A stretch of DNA of 64,000 nucleotides from an uncultured Pelagibacteraceae bacterium (GCA_902597865.1 CACJZL010000002.1:1-64000), one strand, 5' to 3'; shown: positions 8,919 through 18,622, counted from the first letter of the stretch. The notes: generated by a model not told the origin, from the sequence alone. Made by a program: numbers and translations.

Positions 8919-10124
8919 ATGTTAAAAAATTTAAGTATTAAAGTAATTATTTTTGGATTTATATTTACATTTTTTTCAAGCTTTGGACAGAGTTTTTTTT
9001 TTCTAGGATTGTTCAACGAAAGTATAAGAAATGAATTAGATATTACTCATGGACAATTTGGCTCAATCTATGCATCAGCAACATTGTTAAGTAGTATAAT
9101 TTTAATTTGGGTTGGAAAGAAAATAGATGACTTTGATGTATTAAAATTTTCTTTTTTTGTAATATCATTACTTGCAATTTCAACTTTTACCTTTTCAAAA
9201 ATTAATTCACTAGCATTTCTTTTTGTTGCAATATTGCTTATGAGATTTTCTGGCCAAGGAATGATGTCTCACACTGCCTCTACTACAATATCTAGATACT
9301 TTACTAACACTCGGGGTAAAGCACTAAGTACTGGATGGTTTGGTTTATCTACAGCAGAATTTTTAATGCCAGTTACAATAATTTATGCTCTTACAATAAT
9401 GGATTGGAGAAATATATGGATCATTATTTCAGTCGCCATAATTTTATTTCTACCTATGGTATCTTACTTTTTAGTGAAAGAGGTTAAACTTTCATCGAGG
9501 GAAGATGATAATGAAATTATTAAAGAAAATATAAAACAATGGAAAAGATCTGAGGTTATTAAAGACTATAGATTTATTATTATCGCTTTAAATATGTTAG
9601 CGATGCCCTGGATAGCAACAGGAATATTTGTTTACCAATCATTTATTTTGTCTGCAAAAAACTGGGGTGAATATACTATCGCTCAATCTTTTATGGTTTA
9701 TTCAATAGCATCAGTGTTAACTTTATTTGTTGCAGGTTATTTGATTGATAAATTTACAAGTAGAAAACTACTTATATATATGAATATACCTTTTTTGATT
9801 TCTTTATTAATTTTAATTTACTTTCAATCACCAGTTTCCTCATTTTTCTTCCTTGGATTAATCGGTGTATCAAATGGTTTTGCTAACGTTTTAGGATCAT
9901 CAACATGGGCTGAATTATATGGTGTTAAGTTTATAGGATCTATTAAAGCGTTAACTACTGCATTAATGGTATTTTCAACTGCATTTGGTACAGCTCTTTT
10001 TGGATTAATGATAGACTTTGACTTTTCGATAGAGCAGATATCTATGATTTCAGGAGGCTATATTTTAATTTCCTTAATTTTGCTGTTTTTAATTAAAAAC
10101 AAACTCAATCCAACGATTTTATAA
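8919..10124 (+). CDS. MFS transporter
   Basis: 401 aa with about 12 hydrophobic segments; RFSGQGMMSHTASTTISRYFTNTRGKALSTGWFGLS. Confidence 0.8.
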   Translation: MLKNLSIKVIIFGFIFTFFSSFGQSFFFLGLFNESIRNELDITHGQFGSIYASATLLSSIILIWVGKKIDDFDVLKFSFFVISLLAISTFTFSKINSLAFLFVAILLMRFSGQGMMSHTASTTISRYFTNTRGKALSTGWFGLSTAEFLMPVTIIYALTIMDWRNIWIIISVAIILFLPMVSYFLVKEVKLSSREDDNEIIKENIKQWKRSEVIKDYRFIIIALNMLAMPWIATGIFVYQSFILSAKNWGEYTIAQSFMVYSIASVLTLFVAGYLIDKFTSRKLLIYMNIPFLISLLILIYFQSPVSSFFFLGLIGVSNGFANVLGSSTWAELYGVKFIGSIKALTTALMVFSTAFGTALFGLMIDFDFSIEQISMISGGYILISLILLFLIKNKLNPTIL

Positions 10125-10131
10125 AAACACC

Positions 10132-10158
10132 TTGATTTTAAGGATCTCAGAGTATAAA
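10132..10158 (+). promoter_or_regulatory. putative sigma70-type promoter of rpoZ
   Basis: TTGATT (10132-10137), 15-nt spacer, TATAAA (10153-10158), about 8 nt before the rpoZ ATG. Confidence 0.4.
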
Positions 10159-10166
10159 TAATCCGC

Positions 10167-10694
10167 ATGGCTAGAGTAACTGTAGAAGATTGTATCGATA
10201 AAGTAGACAGCCCTTACGAATTAGTTTTAGTTGCAAAGGAAAGAGCTACTCAATTAAATTCTGGAATTGAACCGAGTGTGGAAAAAGATAACGATAAAAA
10301 TACTGTTATCGCACTTAGAGAAATTGCAAATGAAAATGTCAAAACAAGTGAGTTGACAGATAGCGCTGTTTACAAACTTAGAAAACATATCGAGCAAGTT
10401 GATGATTTAAGTGAAGAAGATGAAGATATCGGAGATGATTTTGAAAACTTATACAAAGGTGAAATCTCAAAAAGTGGAACACCAATTTTACCATCTAAAA
10501 GGGCAAGAAAAGTTCCTGAAAAAATTCAAGTTTCAAAAGAAGACTTAGCAGAACTACAAAATGCGGATGCCCCTCAATCAAATGATGCTCCAGCTGAAGA
10601 GGGCGGAGTAGAAGAAAGTAATGAAGTTTCTCTTGATGAAATAGCTGAAAACGATCAGCAAGAAGCTGATAACTCAGAAAATTCAGAACAATAA
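10167..10694 (+). CDS. rpoZ: RNA polymerase omega subunit with extended acidic C-terminus
   Basis: [33 protein letters not shown]...[17 protein letters not shown]. Confidence 0.93.
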   Translation: MARVTVEDCIDKVDSPYELVLVAKERATQLNSGIEPSVEKDNDKNTVIALREIANENVKTSELTDSAVYKLRKHIEQVDDLSEEDEDIGDDFENLYKGEISKSGTPILPSKRARKVPEKIQVSKEDLAELQNADAPQSNDAPAEEGGVEESNEVSLDEIAENDQQEADNSENSEQ

Positions 10695-10741
10695 TATTTC
10701 AATCATAATCAAAATAAGTTATTTAATTAAACATAGTTTTA

Positions 10742-11341
10742 ATGAATAAGTCTTTAAGAATTGCATGTGATGGAGAAGCTGCTAGCGGCAAAAGCACAGG
10801 TGCAAAATTAGTTTCAAAAAAATATAAACTTTTTCTTATAAATTCTGGATTATTGTACAGATATGCAAGTAAAATTATCATTAAGCATAAGCCTAAAAAG
10901 GTAGTTCCTTTTTTAAAGAAGAAATTTAAAAACGTCTCTTATAATAAAATAAAAAAGCAATCTCTACATTCACAGGAAATAAGCAATCATGTTGGTTATC
11001 TAGCTAAAAATAAAGGTGTTAGAGAAATAATGAAAAAATTTCAAAAAAAGATTATCAAAAAAAATAAAAGAATATGTGTTGAAGGTAGAGATATAGCTAG
11101 TACTATTCTTAAAAAAAATCCCCGTTATGACCTAGCTTTTTATTTTACTTGTAATCTTAATTTAGCATCTATTAGAAGATGGAAAGATTTAAAGAAGAAA
11201 GTTCCTCTCAAAGAGGTTAAAAAAAGCTTAAGTATTAGAACTAGACTTGATAAAAAAAGAAAACATTCACCACTAAAAAAAATGAGAGATGCTGTTTTAA
11301 TTAGAACAGATAAACTAAATAAAAAAAAAAGTATTACTTAA
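10742..11341 (+). CDS. cmk: cytidylate kinase; zero-frame ORF appears C-terminally cut by an A10 frameshift (restored frame would end at 11384)
   Basis: RIACDGEAASGKSTGAKLVSKK; NSGLLYRYASK; CVEGRDIASTILKKNPRYDLAFYFT; HSPLKKMRDAVLI. Frame after A-run 11321-11330 discussed in findings. Confidence 0.87.
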   Translation: MNKSLRIACDGEAASGKSTGAKLVSKKYKLFLINSGLLYRYASKIIIKHKPKKVVPFLKKKFKNVSYNKIKKQSLHSQEISNHVGYLAKNKGVREIMKKFQKKIIKKNKRICVEGRDIASTILKKNPRYDLAFYFTCNLNLASIRRWKDLKKKVPLKEVKKSLSIRTRLDKKRKHSPLKKMRDAVLIRTDKLNKKKSIT

Positions 11342-11364
11342 AATGTCTCAGGAGATAGAAAAAA

Positions 11365-12522
11365 TTAATTACAAAACTCTTTAATAATTTTTTCTCTATG
11401 TTCATCTAAATCTGGTATATCTCCTCTTTTTTCCTCATCTTTGTAATTTGACATCTTAATTGGGTTACCAGCAGTTTTAAACTCACCAATTTTTTTATGA
11501 TATGAATTTACAATCATATTTCTTGCTTTGATTTGAGGATTTTCAACAGCCTGTTTAATATTAAAGATTGGACCACAAGGAATTTTTTCTTTTTCCATCA
11601 ATGAGACCCAGTCACTTGTATTTTTGCTTGAAAGCTCTTTTTCTAAAATTTTTTTTAGTTCATCCATATTTTGAGCTCTAGATGAATTTGTTTTAAATTT
11701 TTCATTTTTTAAAATATTATTGATATTTAAAACTTGGCAAAGTTTTTCAAAAAGCTTATCGTTACCCGCCGCTATTATAATGTGACTATCTTTTGTTTTA
11801 AAGGCTTCAAAAGGTGCTATTGATGGATGACGTGATCCCATTGGTTTAGGTATTTCATTCTTTGCCAAGTATCTTGCAATTGCATTTTCTAAAATTGCAA
11901 TTTGGCAATCAAGCATTGAAACATCTATGAAAGTCCCTTTACCTGTTTTCTTCCTGTCATATAGTGCTGCATTAACACCTATTGCCGTAAACAAACCAGC
12001 AGTAATATCACCAATTGATGTTCCGACTCTTGTAGGTTCAGAATTTGGTTGACCAGTTACACTCATAAGTCCACCCATTCCTTGAACAACCATATCATAT
12101 GCAGGTAATTCTCTTAATGGACCTGTTTGACCAAAACCTGATGCAGAAGCATAAATTAATTTTGGATATTTTTTACATAAATCTTTCCAACCAAATCCCC
12201 ATTTCTCTAATGTTCCAGGTTTAAAATTTTCAACTAACACATCTGCTTTTTTAAGTATTTGTTCAAAAATTTTTTTGTCTTCTGAATTTTTTAAATTTAG
12301 AGCTATACTTTCTTTTCCTCTATTAAGAGACATAAAGTATGCAGACTGATCATCAATAAAAGGTCCAAATTTTCTAGAGTCATCTCCAATTTCAGGTGCT
12401 TCAACTTTAATCACTCTCGCCCCCAAATCTGACAAAATCATAGTACAATAAGGACCAACCAGCACTCGAGTTAGGTCTAAAACTAATACGTCTTTCAAGG
12501 GTCCATTCATAATTAGCGTCAA
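11365..12522 (-). CDS. CaiB/BaiF family (family III) CoA-transferase
   Basis: PLKDVLVLDLTRVLVGPYCTMILSDLGARVIKVEAPEIGDDSR; ADVLVENFKPGTLEKWGFGW; YDMVVQGMGGLMSVTG. Confidence 0.93.
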   Translation of the reverse strand: MTLIMNGPLKDVLVLDLTRVLVGPYCTMILSDLGARVIKVEAPEIGDDSRKFGPFIDDQSAYFMSLNRGKESIALNLKNSEDKKIFEQILKKADVLVENFKPGTLEKWGFGWKDLCKKYPKLIYASASGFGQTGPLRELPAYDMVVQGMGGLMSVTGQPNSEPTRVGTSIGDITAGLFTAIGVNAALYDRKKTGKGTFIDVSMLDCQIAILENAIARYLAKNEIPKPMGSRHPSIAPFEAFKTKDSHIIIAAGNDKLFEKLCQVLNINNILKNEKFKTNSSRAQNMDELKKILEKELSSKNTSDWVSLMEKEKIPCGPIFNIKQAVENPQIKARNMIVNSYHKKIGEFKTAGNPIKMSNYKDEEKRGDIPDLDEHREKIIKEFCN

Positions 12523-12540
12523 TTGTATTTTTAATGCATA

Positions 12541-12569
12541 TTGACTCTTATCAAGAAGTTACATTTAAT
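12541..12569 (+). promoter_or_regulatory. putative sigma70-type promoter of TRAP operon
   Basis: TTGACT, 17-nt spacer, TTTAAT; SD-like AGAGAGGA before the ATG at 12603. Confidence 0.5.
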
Positions 12570-12602
12570 ACACCAATAAAATAATAACAGAGAGGAATAA
12601 TA

Positions 12603-13613
12603 ATGTTAAAAAAAATATCTTTATATTTTCTTTCATTAGTTTTCGTAACTACAACTATTGGATCAGCTTTTGCAGTAACTTTAAAAGCTAGTCACCAATG
12701 GCCAGGTACGCCAAGAGCCGATGGGTCTTTCGACGTAAGACACGAAATGGTTCAAATTATTGCTGATGAAATGAAAAAAGCTAATGTAGGAGTAGATATA
12801 AGAATTTACCCTGCAAAATCACTTTACAAACCAAAAGAGCAATGGAAACCGATGACAACAGGTCAGCTGGATATTTCAGCTTTCCCATTAGCATATGCTG
12901 CTAAGTTCCATCCAGAGTTTGACATTACTTTAATGCCTGGAATGGTTAAAAACCATAAACATGCATTAAGAGTTAATGCGTCTCCAATGATGACAGAAAT
13001 TAAAAAAATCATCAATGATGCTGGAGTAGTTGTTTTGTCTGATGCTTGGCTTGCAGGTGGATTTGTTTCAAAGAAAAATTGTATTTCAAGTCCAGAGTCT
13101 GTAAAAGGTCAAACGTTTAGAGCTGCAGGTAAAGCATTTAACCAAATGTTAGAAGCAGCAGGAGCAGGTATTCAATCAATGCCATCTTCTGAAATCTATA
13201 ATGGTTTGCAAACAGGTGTATTAGATGGTGCTAATACTAGTTCAGGAAGTTTTGTTTCGTACAGAATTTATGAGCAAGTAAAATGTGCAACACCTCCAGG
13301 AAAATTTGGTCTATGGTTTATGTATGAGCCAATTTTAATGTCAAAAAAATCTTTTGATGCCTTAGATAGCAAGCAACAAAAAGCTTTAATGAAAGCTGGA
13401 AAAAAAGCAGAGAAGTATATGACTAAAGAAGCTGCTGGTTTAGATTCGACAATGGAAAAAGCTTACAAAAAAGCTGGAGTAGAGTTGTCTTATATGACTA
13501 AAGCAGACTTTGAAGCTTGGTTAGCTATTGCTAAAAAATCTTCATACAAAAACTTTGCAGAAAAAGTGCCAAACGGTCAAAAATTGATTGATATGGCTCT
13601 TGCTGTAAAATAA
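12603..13613 (+). CDS. dctP: TRAP transporter substrate-binding protein DctP
   Basis: Signal peptide; FRAAGKAFNQMLEAAGAGIQSMPSSEIYNGLQTGVLDGANT typical DctP signature. Confidence 0.93.
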   Translation: MLKKISLYFLSLVFVTTTIGSAFAVTLKASHQWPGTPRADGSFDVRHEMVQIIADEMKKANVGVDIRIYPAKSLYKPKEQWKPMTTGQLDISAFPLAYAAKFHPEFDITLMPGMVKNHKHALRVNASPMMTEIKKIINDAGVVVLSDAWLAGGFVSKKNCISSPESVKGQTFRAAGKAFNQMLEAAGAGIQSMPSSEIYNGLQTGVLDGANTSSGSFVSYRIYEQVKCATPPGKFGLWFMYEPILMSKKSFDALDSKQQKALMKAGKKAEKYMTKEAAGLDSTMEKAYKKAGVELSYMTKADFEAWLAIAKKSSYKNFAEKVPNGQKLIDMALAVK

Positions 13614-13626
13614 TTAAATTAAAATT

Positions 13627-13657
13627 ATACCCCTGCTTTTTCGGCAGGGGTATTTTT
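13627..13657 (+). terminator. intrinsic terminator-like hairpin between dctP and dctQ
   Basis: ATACCCCTGC - TTTTTCG - GCAGGGGTAT (10-bp perfect stem) followed by TTTT; the dctQ ATG begins at 13659. Confidence 0.8.
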
Positions 13658-13658
13658 C

Positions 13659-14156
13659 ATGACTGATAAATTTATTAAATTGACAAACTGGCTAGCGAAA
13701 GCTTGTGGAATTTTTGCAGCTGGCTGTCTTTTTCTTTCTATCGTTATCATTACAGAATTAGTTTTCGAGAGATACTTATTTAAAAACGCAATTACATGGC
13801 AAACAGAACTTGTTACAATGTTATTAGTTGCTTCTACATTTATAGGCGCTGCATATGTTTTGAGTGAAAAAGGTCACGTTAATATGGAGTATCTATATAC
13901 TTTTTTAAGTGAAAAGAATGTCACTAAACTTAAAATTTTTACTGATAGTCTTTGTTTAATTTTTTTTCTAATTTTATTTTACGTAAGTTATGAAATTACT
14001 TACGAAGCATTTATAAAGAATTACAATACGGGAACAGTATGGGGTCCTCCACTATGGATACCTTATTCATCAATGCTAATCGGCGCAATTCTTATGACAA
14101 TGTCATACATATCTGAATTAATTTTACATGTGAGAAAATTAAAGGAGTTTGAATAA
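13659..14156 (+). CDS. dctQ: TRAP transporter small permease DctQ
   Basis: Four hydrophobic segments; WQTELVTMLLVASTFIGAAYVLSEKGHVNME. Confidence 0.9.
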   Translation: MTDKFIKLTNWLAKACGIFAAGCLFLSIVIITELVFERYLFKNAITWQTELVTMLLVASTFIGAAYVLSEKGHVNMEYLYTFLSEKNVTKLKIFTDSLCLIFFLILFYVSYEITYEAFIKNYNTGTVWGPPLWIPYSSMLIGAILMTMSYISELILHVRKLKEFE

Positions 14157-15487
14157 TGGATCCTTTATTATTAGGTTTAGTAGTCGGGATAGCAACTGTT
14201 GTAATGTTGTTCTCAGGAATACCAATAGCTTTTGGTTTATGTTTTATTTCAGTAATTTTTTTAGTTATTGCTGAAGGTTTTTCAATTTTAAATGTTTTTG
14301 CTGAAACATTTTATGCAGGTTTAAATTCATTTGTCTTGTTGTCTATACCAATGTTTATTTTGATGGGTATGGCTGTTGCAAATTCACCAGCCGGAAAAGA
14401 TTTGTATACAGGTTTAGACAGGTGGCTATGGAGATTGCCTGGTGGTCTTGTTGTCTCAAATATTGGAGCTTGTTCTATCTTTGCAGCCTTAAGTGGATCA
14501 AGTCCTGCAACATGTGCAGCAATAGGAACAATGGGAATTCCAGAAATGAGAAAAAGAGGATACTCAGCGAGGTTAGCAACTGGATGTATAGCAGCAGGGG
14601 GAACTCTAGGTGTTTTAATACCGCCTAGCATTGTTTTAATTGTTTATGGATTAGCAACTGGTACTTCGATTGGAAGATTATTTTTATGTGGTGTCATACC
14701 TGGTTTACTTTTAGCTGGATTATTTATGTTATGGGCTTACATCTATTCTTACTTTATTGACAAACAATCTGCAGAAATTTTAAGAAATAGAACACCCCCA
14801 ACACTCAAAGAGAAATTAGAAGTCATCCCAAGAGTACTTCCATTTTTATTAATAGTAGTTGGAGTTTTATATGTTTTATACGGTGGGGTAGCAACTCCTT
14901 CAGAAGCATCCGGGGTAGGTGCATTTCTTGTATTTGTCATGATTGCAATTGTTTACAAAATTTACCAACCAAAAAAAATATGGGACATCGTAAAAGTTTC
15001 TATGAAAGAAAGCGTAATGATAATGTTTATCATTGCAGGTTCTTATATATTCGCTTTTAGCTTATCTACGCTTTATGTAACACAATCAATTGCTCAAACC
15101 ATTGTAGAGATGGGATTGAATAAATGGGTCTTATTTTTCTACATTAATATATTTTTGTTGATTGCTGGTTTCTTTTTACCACCTGTTGCAGTTATAGTTA
15201 TGACATCTGCAATATTATTGCCAATTATTACTCAGTTCGGCTTTGATCCTTATTGGTTTGCAATTGTCTTTACGATTAATATGGAAATTGGTTTGATCAC
15301 ACCACCTGTTGGATTAAACTTATATATTATAAAAGGAATTACACCCGACGTAAGTCTTTCTGAAATATTAAAAGGATCTATTCCTTTTATGGCAATGATG
15401 GTCATTTGTATAATAATATTGTGTATTTTCCCAGAAATAGTAACTTGGTTACCTGACAAATTAATGGGTAAACCAATTGGATTTTAA
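14156..15487 (+). CDS. dctM: TRAP transporter large permease DctM
   Basis: SIPMFILMGMAVANS; GCIAAGGTLGVLIPPSIVLIVYG; ITPPVGLNLYIIKGI. Confidence 0.95.
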   Translation: MDPLLLGLVVGIATVVMLFSGIPIAFGLCFISVIFLVIAEGFSILNVFAETFYAGLNSFVLLSIPMFILMGMAVANSPAGKDLYTGLDRWLWRLPGGLVVSNIGACSIFAALSGSSPATCAAIGTMGIPEMRKRGYSARLATGCIAAGGTLGVLIPPSIVLIVYGLATGTSIGRLFLCGVIPGLLLAGLFMLWAYIYSYFIDKQSAEILRNRTPPTLKEKLEVIPRVLPFLLIVVGVLYVLYGGVATPSEASGVGAFLVFVMIAIVYKIYQPKKIWDIVKVSMKESVMIMFIIAGSYIFAFSLSTLYVTQSIAQTIVEMGLNKWVLFFYINIFLLIAGFFLPPVAVIVMTSAILLPIITQFGFDPYWFAIVFTINMEIGLITPPVGLNLYIIKGITPDVSLSEILKGSIPFMAMMVICIIILCIFPEIVTWLPDKLMGKPIGF

Positions 15488-16484
15488 AAACAAAAAAATC
15501 AATAGAAAAATATCGGTTGCACCAATGATGGATTGCACTGATAGGCATGATAGATATTTTTTAAGACTTATAAGCAAAAATGTAATGTTGTACTCTGAGA
15601 TGGTTGCAACGAAATCAGCAATTCATGGTGATAGAAAAAGAATACTTGGTTTTAGAGAAGAAGAGAAGCCAGTTGCTCTTCAAGTAGGAGGCTCAGACAA
15701 AAATGAACTAGCAGAAGTTGCTAAACTAGCAGAACAATTTGGCTATGATGAAATTAATATTAATTTAGGTTGTCCAAGTAAAAAGGTGCAAAAAAATTCT
15801 TTTGGAGCGTGTTTAATGAAAGAACCTGATTTAGTTGCAGAATGTATTAATAACATGGTCAATTCATGCAAAATTCCGGTTACAGCTAAAACTAGGATAG
15901 GAGTTGATGAAATTGAGGACTTTGAATATTTAAATAATTTCATTAACAAAATAAAACAATCTGGATGTAAAACAGTTATACTTCATGCAAGAAAGGCTTT
16001 ACTAAAAGGTCTTACTCCTAAGCAAAATTTAAATATACCGAAACTAAATTACAAAATGGTTTACGAAATTAAGAAAGCAAACCCAGAGCTTGAGATAATA
16101 ATTAATGGAGGAGTCTCACAGACTGAAGAAATTAAAAAACATTTAGAACATTGTGATGGTGTGATGATTGGAAGAGCAATTTATCAAAATCCTTACTTTT
16201 TAACCGATATTGAGAAAGAAATATTTAATACAAATGAAGTACCCTCAAGAGAACAAATAGCAAAACAGATTATTAGTTATTTAGAAGAAGAGGTAAAGCT
16301 TGGTACAAAAGTAAATCATGTTATGAGACACACAGTTGGTCTTTATCATGGTCAACCTGGTTCAAAAGATTGGAAAAGATATTTAAGTGACAATATGATG
16401 GCTAGAGACTCAGATTTTCAAAAAGCAAAACACATAATGACAATTGTGCAAAACAATGAGAAAGCAAATCAATTAAATTCCTAA
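15477..16484 (+). CDS. dusA: tRNA-dihydrouridine(20/20a) synthase DusA
   Basis: SVAPMMDCTDRHDRYFLRLIS; INLGCPSKKVQKNSFGACLM; MIGRAIYQNPYF; MRHTVGLYHGQPGSKDWKRYLS. Confidence 0.93.
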   Translation: MDFKNKKINRKISVAPMMDCTDRHDRYFLRLISKNVMLYSEMVATKSAIHGDRKRILGFREEEKPVALQVGGSDKNELAEVAKLAEQFGYDEININLGCPSKKVQKNSFGACLMKEPDLVAECINNMVNSCKIPVTAKTRIGVDEIEDFEYLNNFINKIKQSGCKTVILHARKALLKGLTPKQNLNIPKLNYKMVYEIKKANPELEIIINGGVSQTEEIKKHLEHCDGVMIGRAIYQNPYFLTDIEKEIFNTNEVPSREQIAKQIISYLEEEVKLGTKVNHVMRHTVGLYHGQPGSKDWKRYLSDNMMARDSDFQKAKHIMTIVQNNEKANQLNS

Positions 16485-17320
16485 TGGAAAATTTAAATAT
16501 CAATGAAATTTTTTATCTTTTAACTGTTTTAGCTATTGCTGCAGCAGTTGCTGGATTTATGGCTGGTTTACTTGGAGTAGGTGGGGGTATCATTATGGTT
16601 CCCGCTCTTTACTACGCGTTTACAGTTTTAGACTTTGACATCGTAACAAGGATGCATTTAGCCGTTGGAACATCTTTAGCAATAATAATTCCAACCTCAA
16701 TTATATCTACTTTTACACATAGAGAACACGATGCAGTAGATTTTAATATGGTAAAATCATTTGGAATTTTTATTTTAATTGGAGTTTTTTTTGGAACTTT
16801 CTTGGCAGTTAATTTGAAAACACCTGCACTTGTATTATTTTTTTCTATATTTGCTTTTATGGTTGGACTTTTTTTTATTTTTTTGAGAGAAAAATTAGTT
16901 GATAACCCAAAACAAATATCAAATTTAGTTAAAAATATTTCCGGTATATTGATTGGATTTATTTCTATTCCTTTAGGAATTGGAGGCGGATCGTTAATGG
17001 TTCCCTTCATGAGAACATTTGGTTATGATATTAGAAAATCAATTGGAACAGCTGCAGCAGTAGGTTTCCTTATTGCTGTTACTGGAACAATTACAATGAT
17101 CACTGGTGGAAAAATTATTGATAATGTTAATACACCGTTCAGTTTGGGATATATAAATTTACTTGGCTTCATAGTATTTGTGCCAGTTACCATGATAATG
17201 GCTAGGTTAGGTGCAAAAGCAGTCTACAAAATCGATAAAAAAATACTTAGCAAAATATTTGGAACTTTTTTAATTTTGGTATCAATTAGATCATTTTTAG
17301 AATATCTAAGTATCAATTAA
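16484..17320 (+). CDS. TSUP (TauE/SafE) family permease, copy 1
   Basis: GFMAGLLGVGGGIIMVPALYY; GIGGGSLMVPFMRTFGYDIRKSIGTAAAVGF. Confidence 0.9.
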   Translation: MENLNINEIFYLLTVLAIAAAVAGFMAGLLGVGGGIIMVPALYYAFTVLDFDIVTRMHLAVGTSLAIIIPTSIISTFTHREHDAVDFNMVKSFGIFILIGVFFGTFLAVNLKTPALVLFFSIFAFMVGLFFIFLREKLVDNPKQISNLVKNISGILIGFISIPLGIGGGSLMVPFMRTFGYDIRKSIGTAAAVGFLIAVTGTITMITGGKIIDNVNTPFSLGYINLLGFIVFVPVTMIMARLGAKAVYKIDKKILSKIFGTFLILVSIRSFLEYLSIN

Positions 17321-17329
17321 ATTTAAATT

Positions 17330-18160
17330 GTGGACCAGATTATTTTCAACGAATACATTTTTTTCATTTTATTAATGATTGCTGCAGCTATTCCTGTTGG
17401 TTTTTTTGCGGGACTATTTGGAATTGGTGGTGGATTAATTTCTGTGCCATTTCTTTTCTTTATTTTTGAAACTTTTGGAATAGATAGAAATTATCTAATG
17501 CATCTTACAGTTGGGACTGCATTTACAATCACAATATTAACTTCATTCTCATCAGTACTAGCTCACAGAAAACATGGTGCTGTTGATTTAAGTATAATAA
17601 AAACTTTTGGAACATTTGTTGTTTTTGGCGTCGTAACCGGGACTATAATTGCTTCTATGATGAATACTAAATCATTGGTTCTTTTTTTTTCAATCATGGT
17701 CTATTTTTTAGGCGCTTATCTACTTCTTGCAAAAAACAAAAATAAAAAAGTTTATCCTTCATTTAATTTGCTACCTCGTCTTTCATTTGGATTTATCTCT
17801 GGCTTAATTTCAGCTCCAATGGGTATTACTGGAGCTATGATTAATGTCCCTGTTTTAAGATACTTTGGCTACTCGATAAATAGAGCAATAGGGAGTGCTG
17901 CAGCCATTGGATTTATAATCTCATTGTTTGGAGCAATTGGTTTTTTCTTGTCAGGATTATTCAAGAATGTTGACATTCCCCTCAGCATTGGTTTTGTAAA
18001 TATCCCTGCCTTTCTAATATTCGTTCCTATCACCACAATAATGGCTAGAATTGGGGCTAATACAGTGCACAAACTTGAGAGGACAAAAGTTCAAGTTCTT
18101 TTTGGAATTTTTTTATATGTAGTTGCTACAATATTTCTTTACAGATATTTTAATATTTAA
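17330..18160 (+). CDS. TSUP (TauE/SafE) family permease, copy 2 (GTG start)
   Basis: GFFAGLFGIGGGLISVPFLFF; GITGAMINVPVLRYFGYSINRAIGSAAAIGF; clear paralogue of the upstream ORF. Confidence 0.88.
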   Translation: MDQIIFNEYIFFILLMIAAAIPVGFFAGLFGIGGGLISVPFLFFIFETFGIDRNYLMHLTVGTAFTITILTSFSSVLAHRKHGAVDLSIIKTFGTFVVFGVVTGTIIASMMNTKSLVLFFSIMVYFLGAYLLLAKNKNKKVYPSFNLLPRLSFGFISGLISAPMGITGAMINVPVLRYFGYSINRAIGSAAAIGFIISLFGAIGFFLSGLFKNVDIPLSIGFVNIPAFLIFVPITTIMARIGANTVHKLERTKVQVLFGIFLYVVATIFLYRYFNI

Positions 18161-18218
18161 TGGTGATAATTTAAAAACTTATCTTGAACTTAAATATAAA
18201 TTATTTAAATTTAAATTA

Positions 18219-18620
18219 ATGGTTTCTAAAATAAAAAACTTTTTACTAAACTTTGAGGCTCTTGCTTCTCTTTTATTAAGATTTGGTATTGGAATAGCTT
18301 TTATCATTCATGGTTATGCTAAATTTCCTTTGCCACCAGCAGGTCTAGTTGAATATTTTGGTTTACCTCCAGCACTTGCAACATTTGTAGCATTAAGTGA
18401 ACTTTTATCTGGAATAATTTTAATTGTTAGTGGTTTTTTGAGAAACCCCATAGGAGACTCACTTACAAGATTTGCGGGACTTGTAATTGTAATACTCATG
18501 ACAAATATATTTATAATTGCTCACCCAGATTGGTTTATCACCCAAAAATTATTTACTAGTGAGCAAATTTTTCTTTTTATTGGTGGCTTTTATTTTTTGA
18601 TTAAAGGAAATAAAGTTTAA
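18219..18620 (+). CDS. DoxX family membrane protein
   Basis: LLLRFGIGIAFIIHGYAKFPLPPAGLVEYFGLPPALATFVALSELLSGI; start at 18219 preferred over 18123 (no overlap with the upstream permease). Confidence 0.82.
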   Translation: MVSKIKNFLLNFEALASLLLRFGIGIAFIIHGYAKFPLPPAGLVEYFGLPPALATFVALSELLSGIILIVSGFLRNPIGDSLTRFAGLVIVILMTNIFIIAHPDWFITQKLFTSEQIFLFIGGFYFLIKGNKV

Positions 18621-18622
18621 AG

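Noticed and set aside
16612-17010. 132 aa minus-strand ORF inside TSUP copy 1
   Set aside because: Antisense shadow of a hydrophobic CDS (Lys/Ile/Pro/Thr-rich), not an independent gene.
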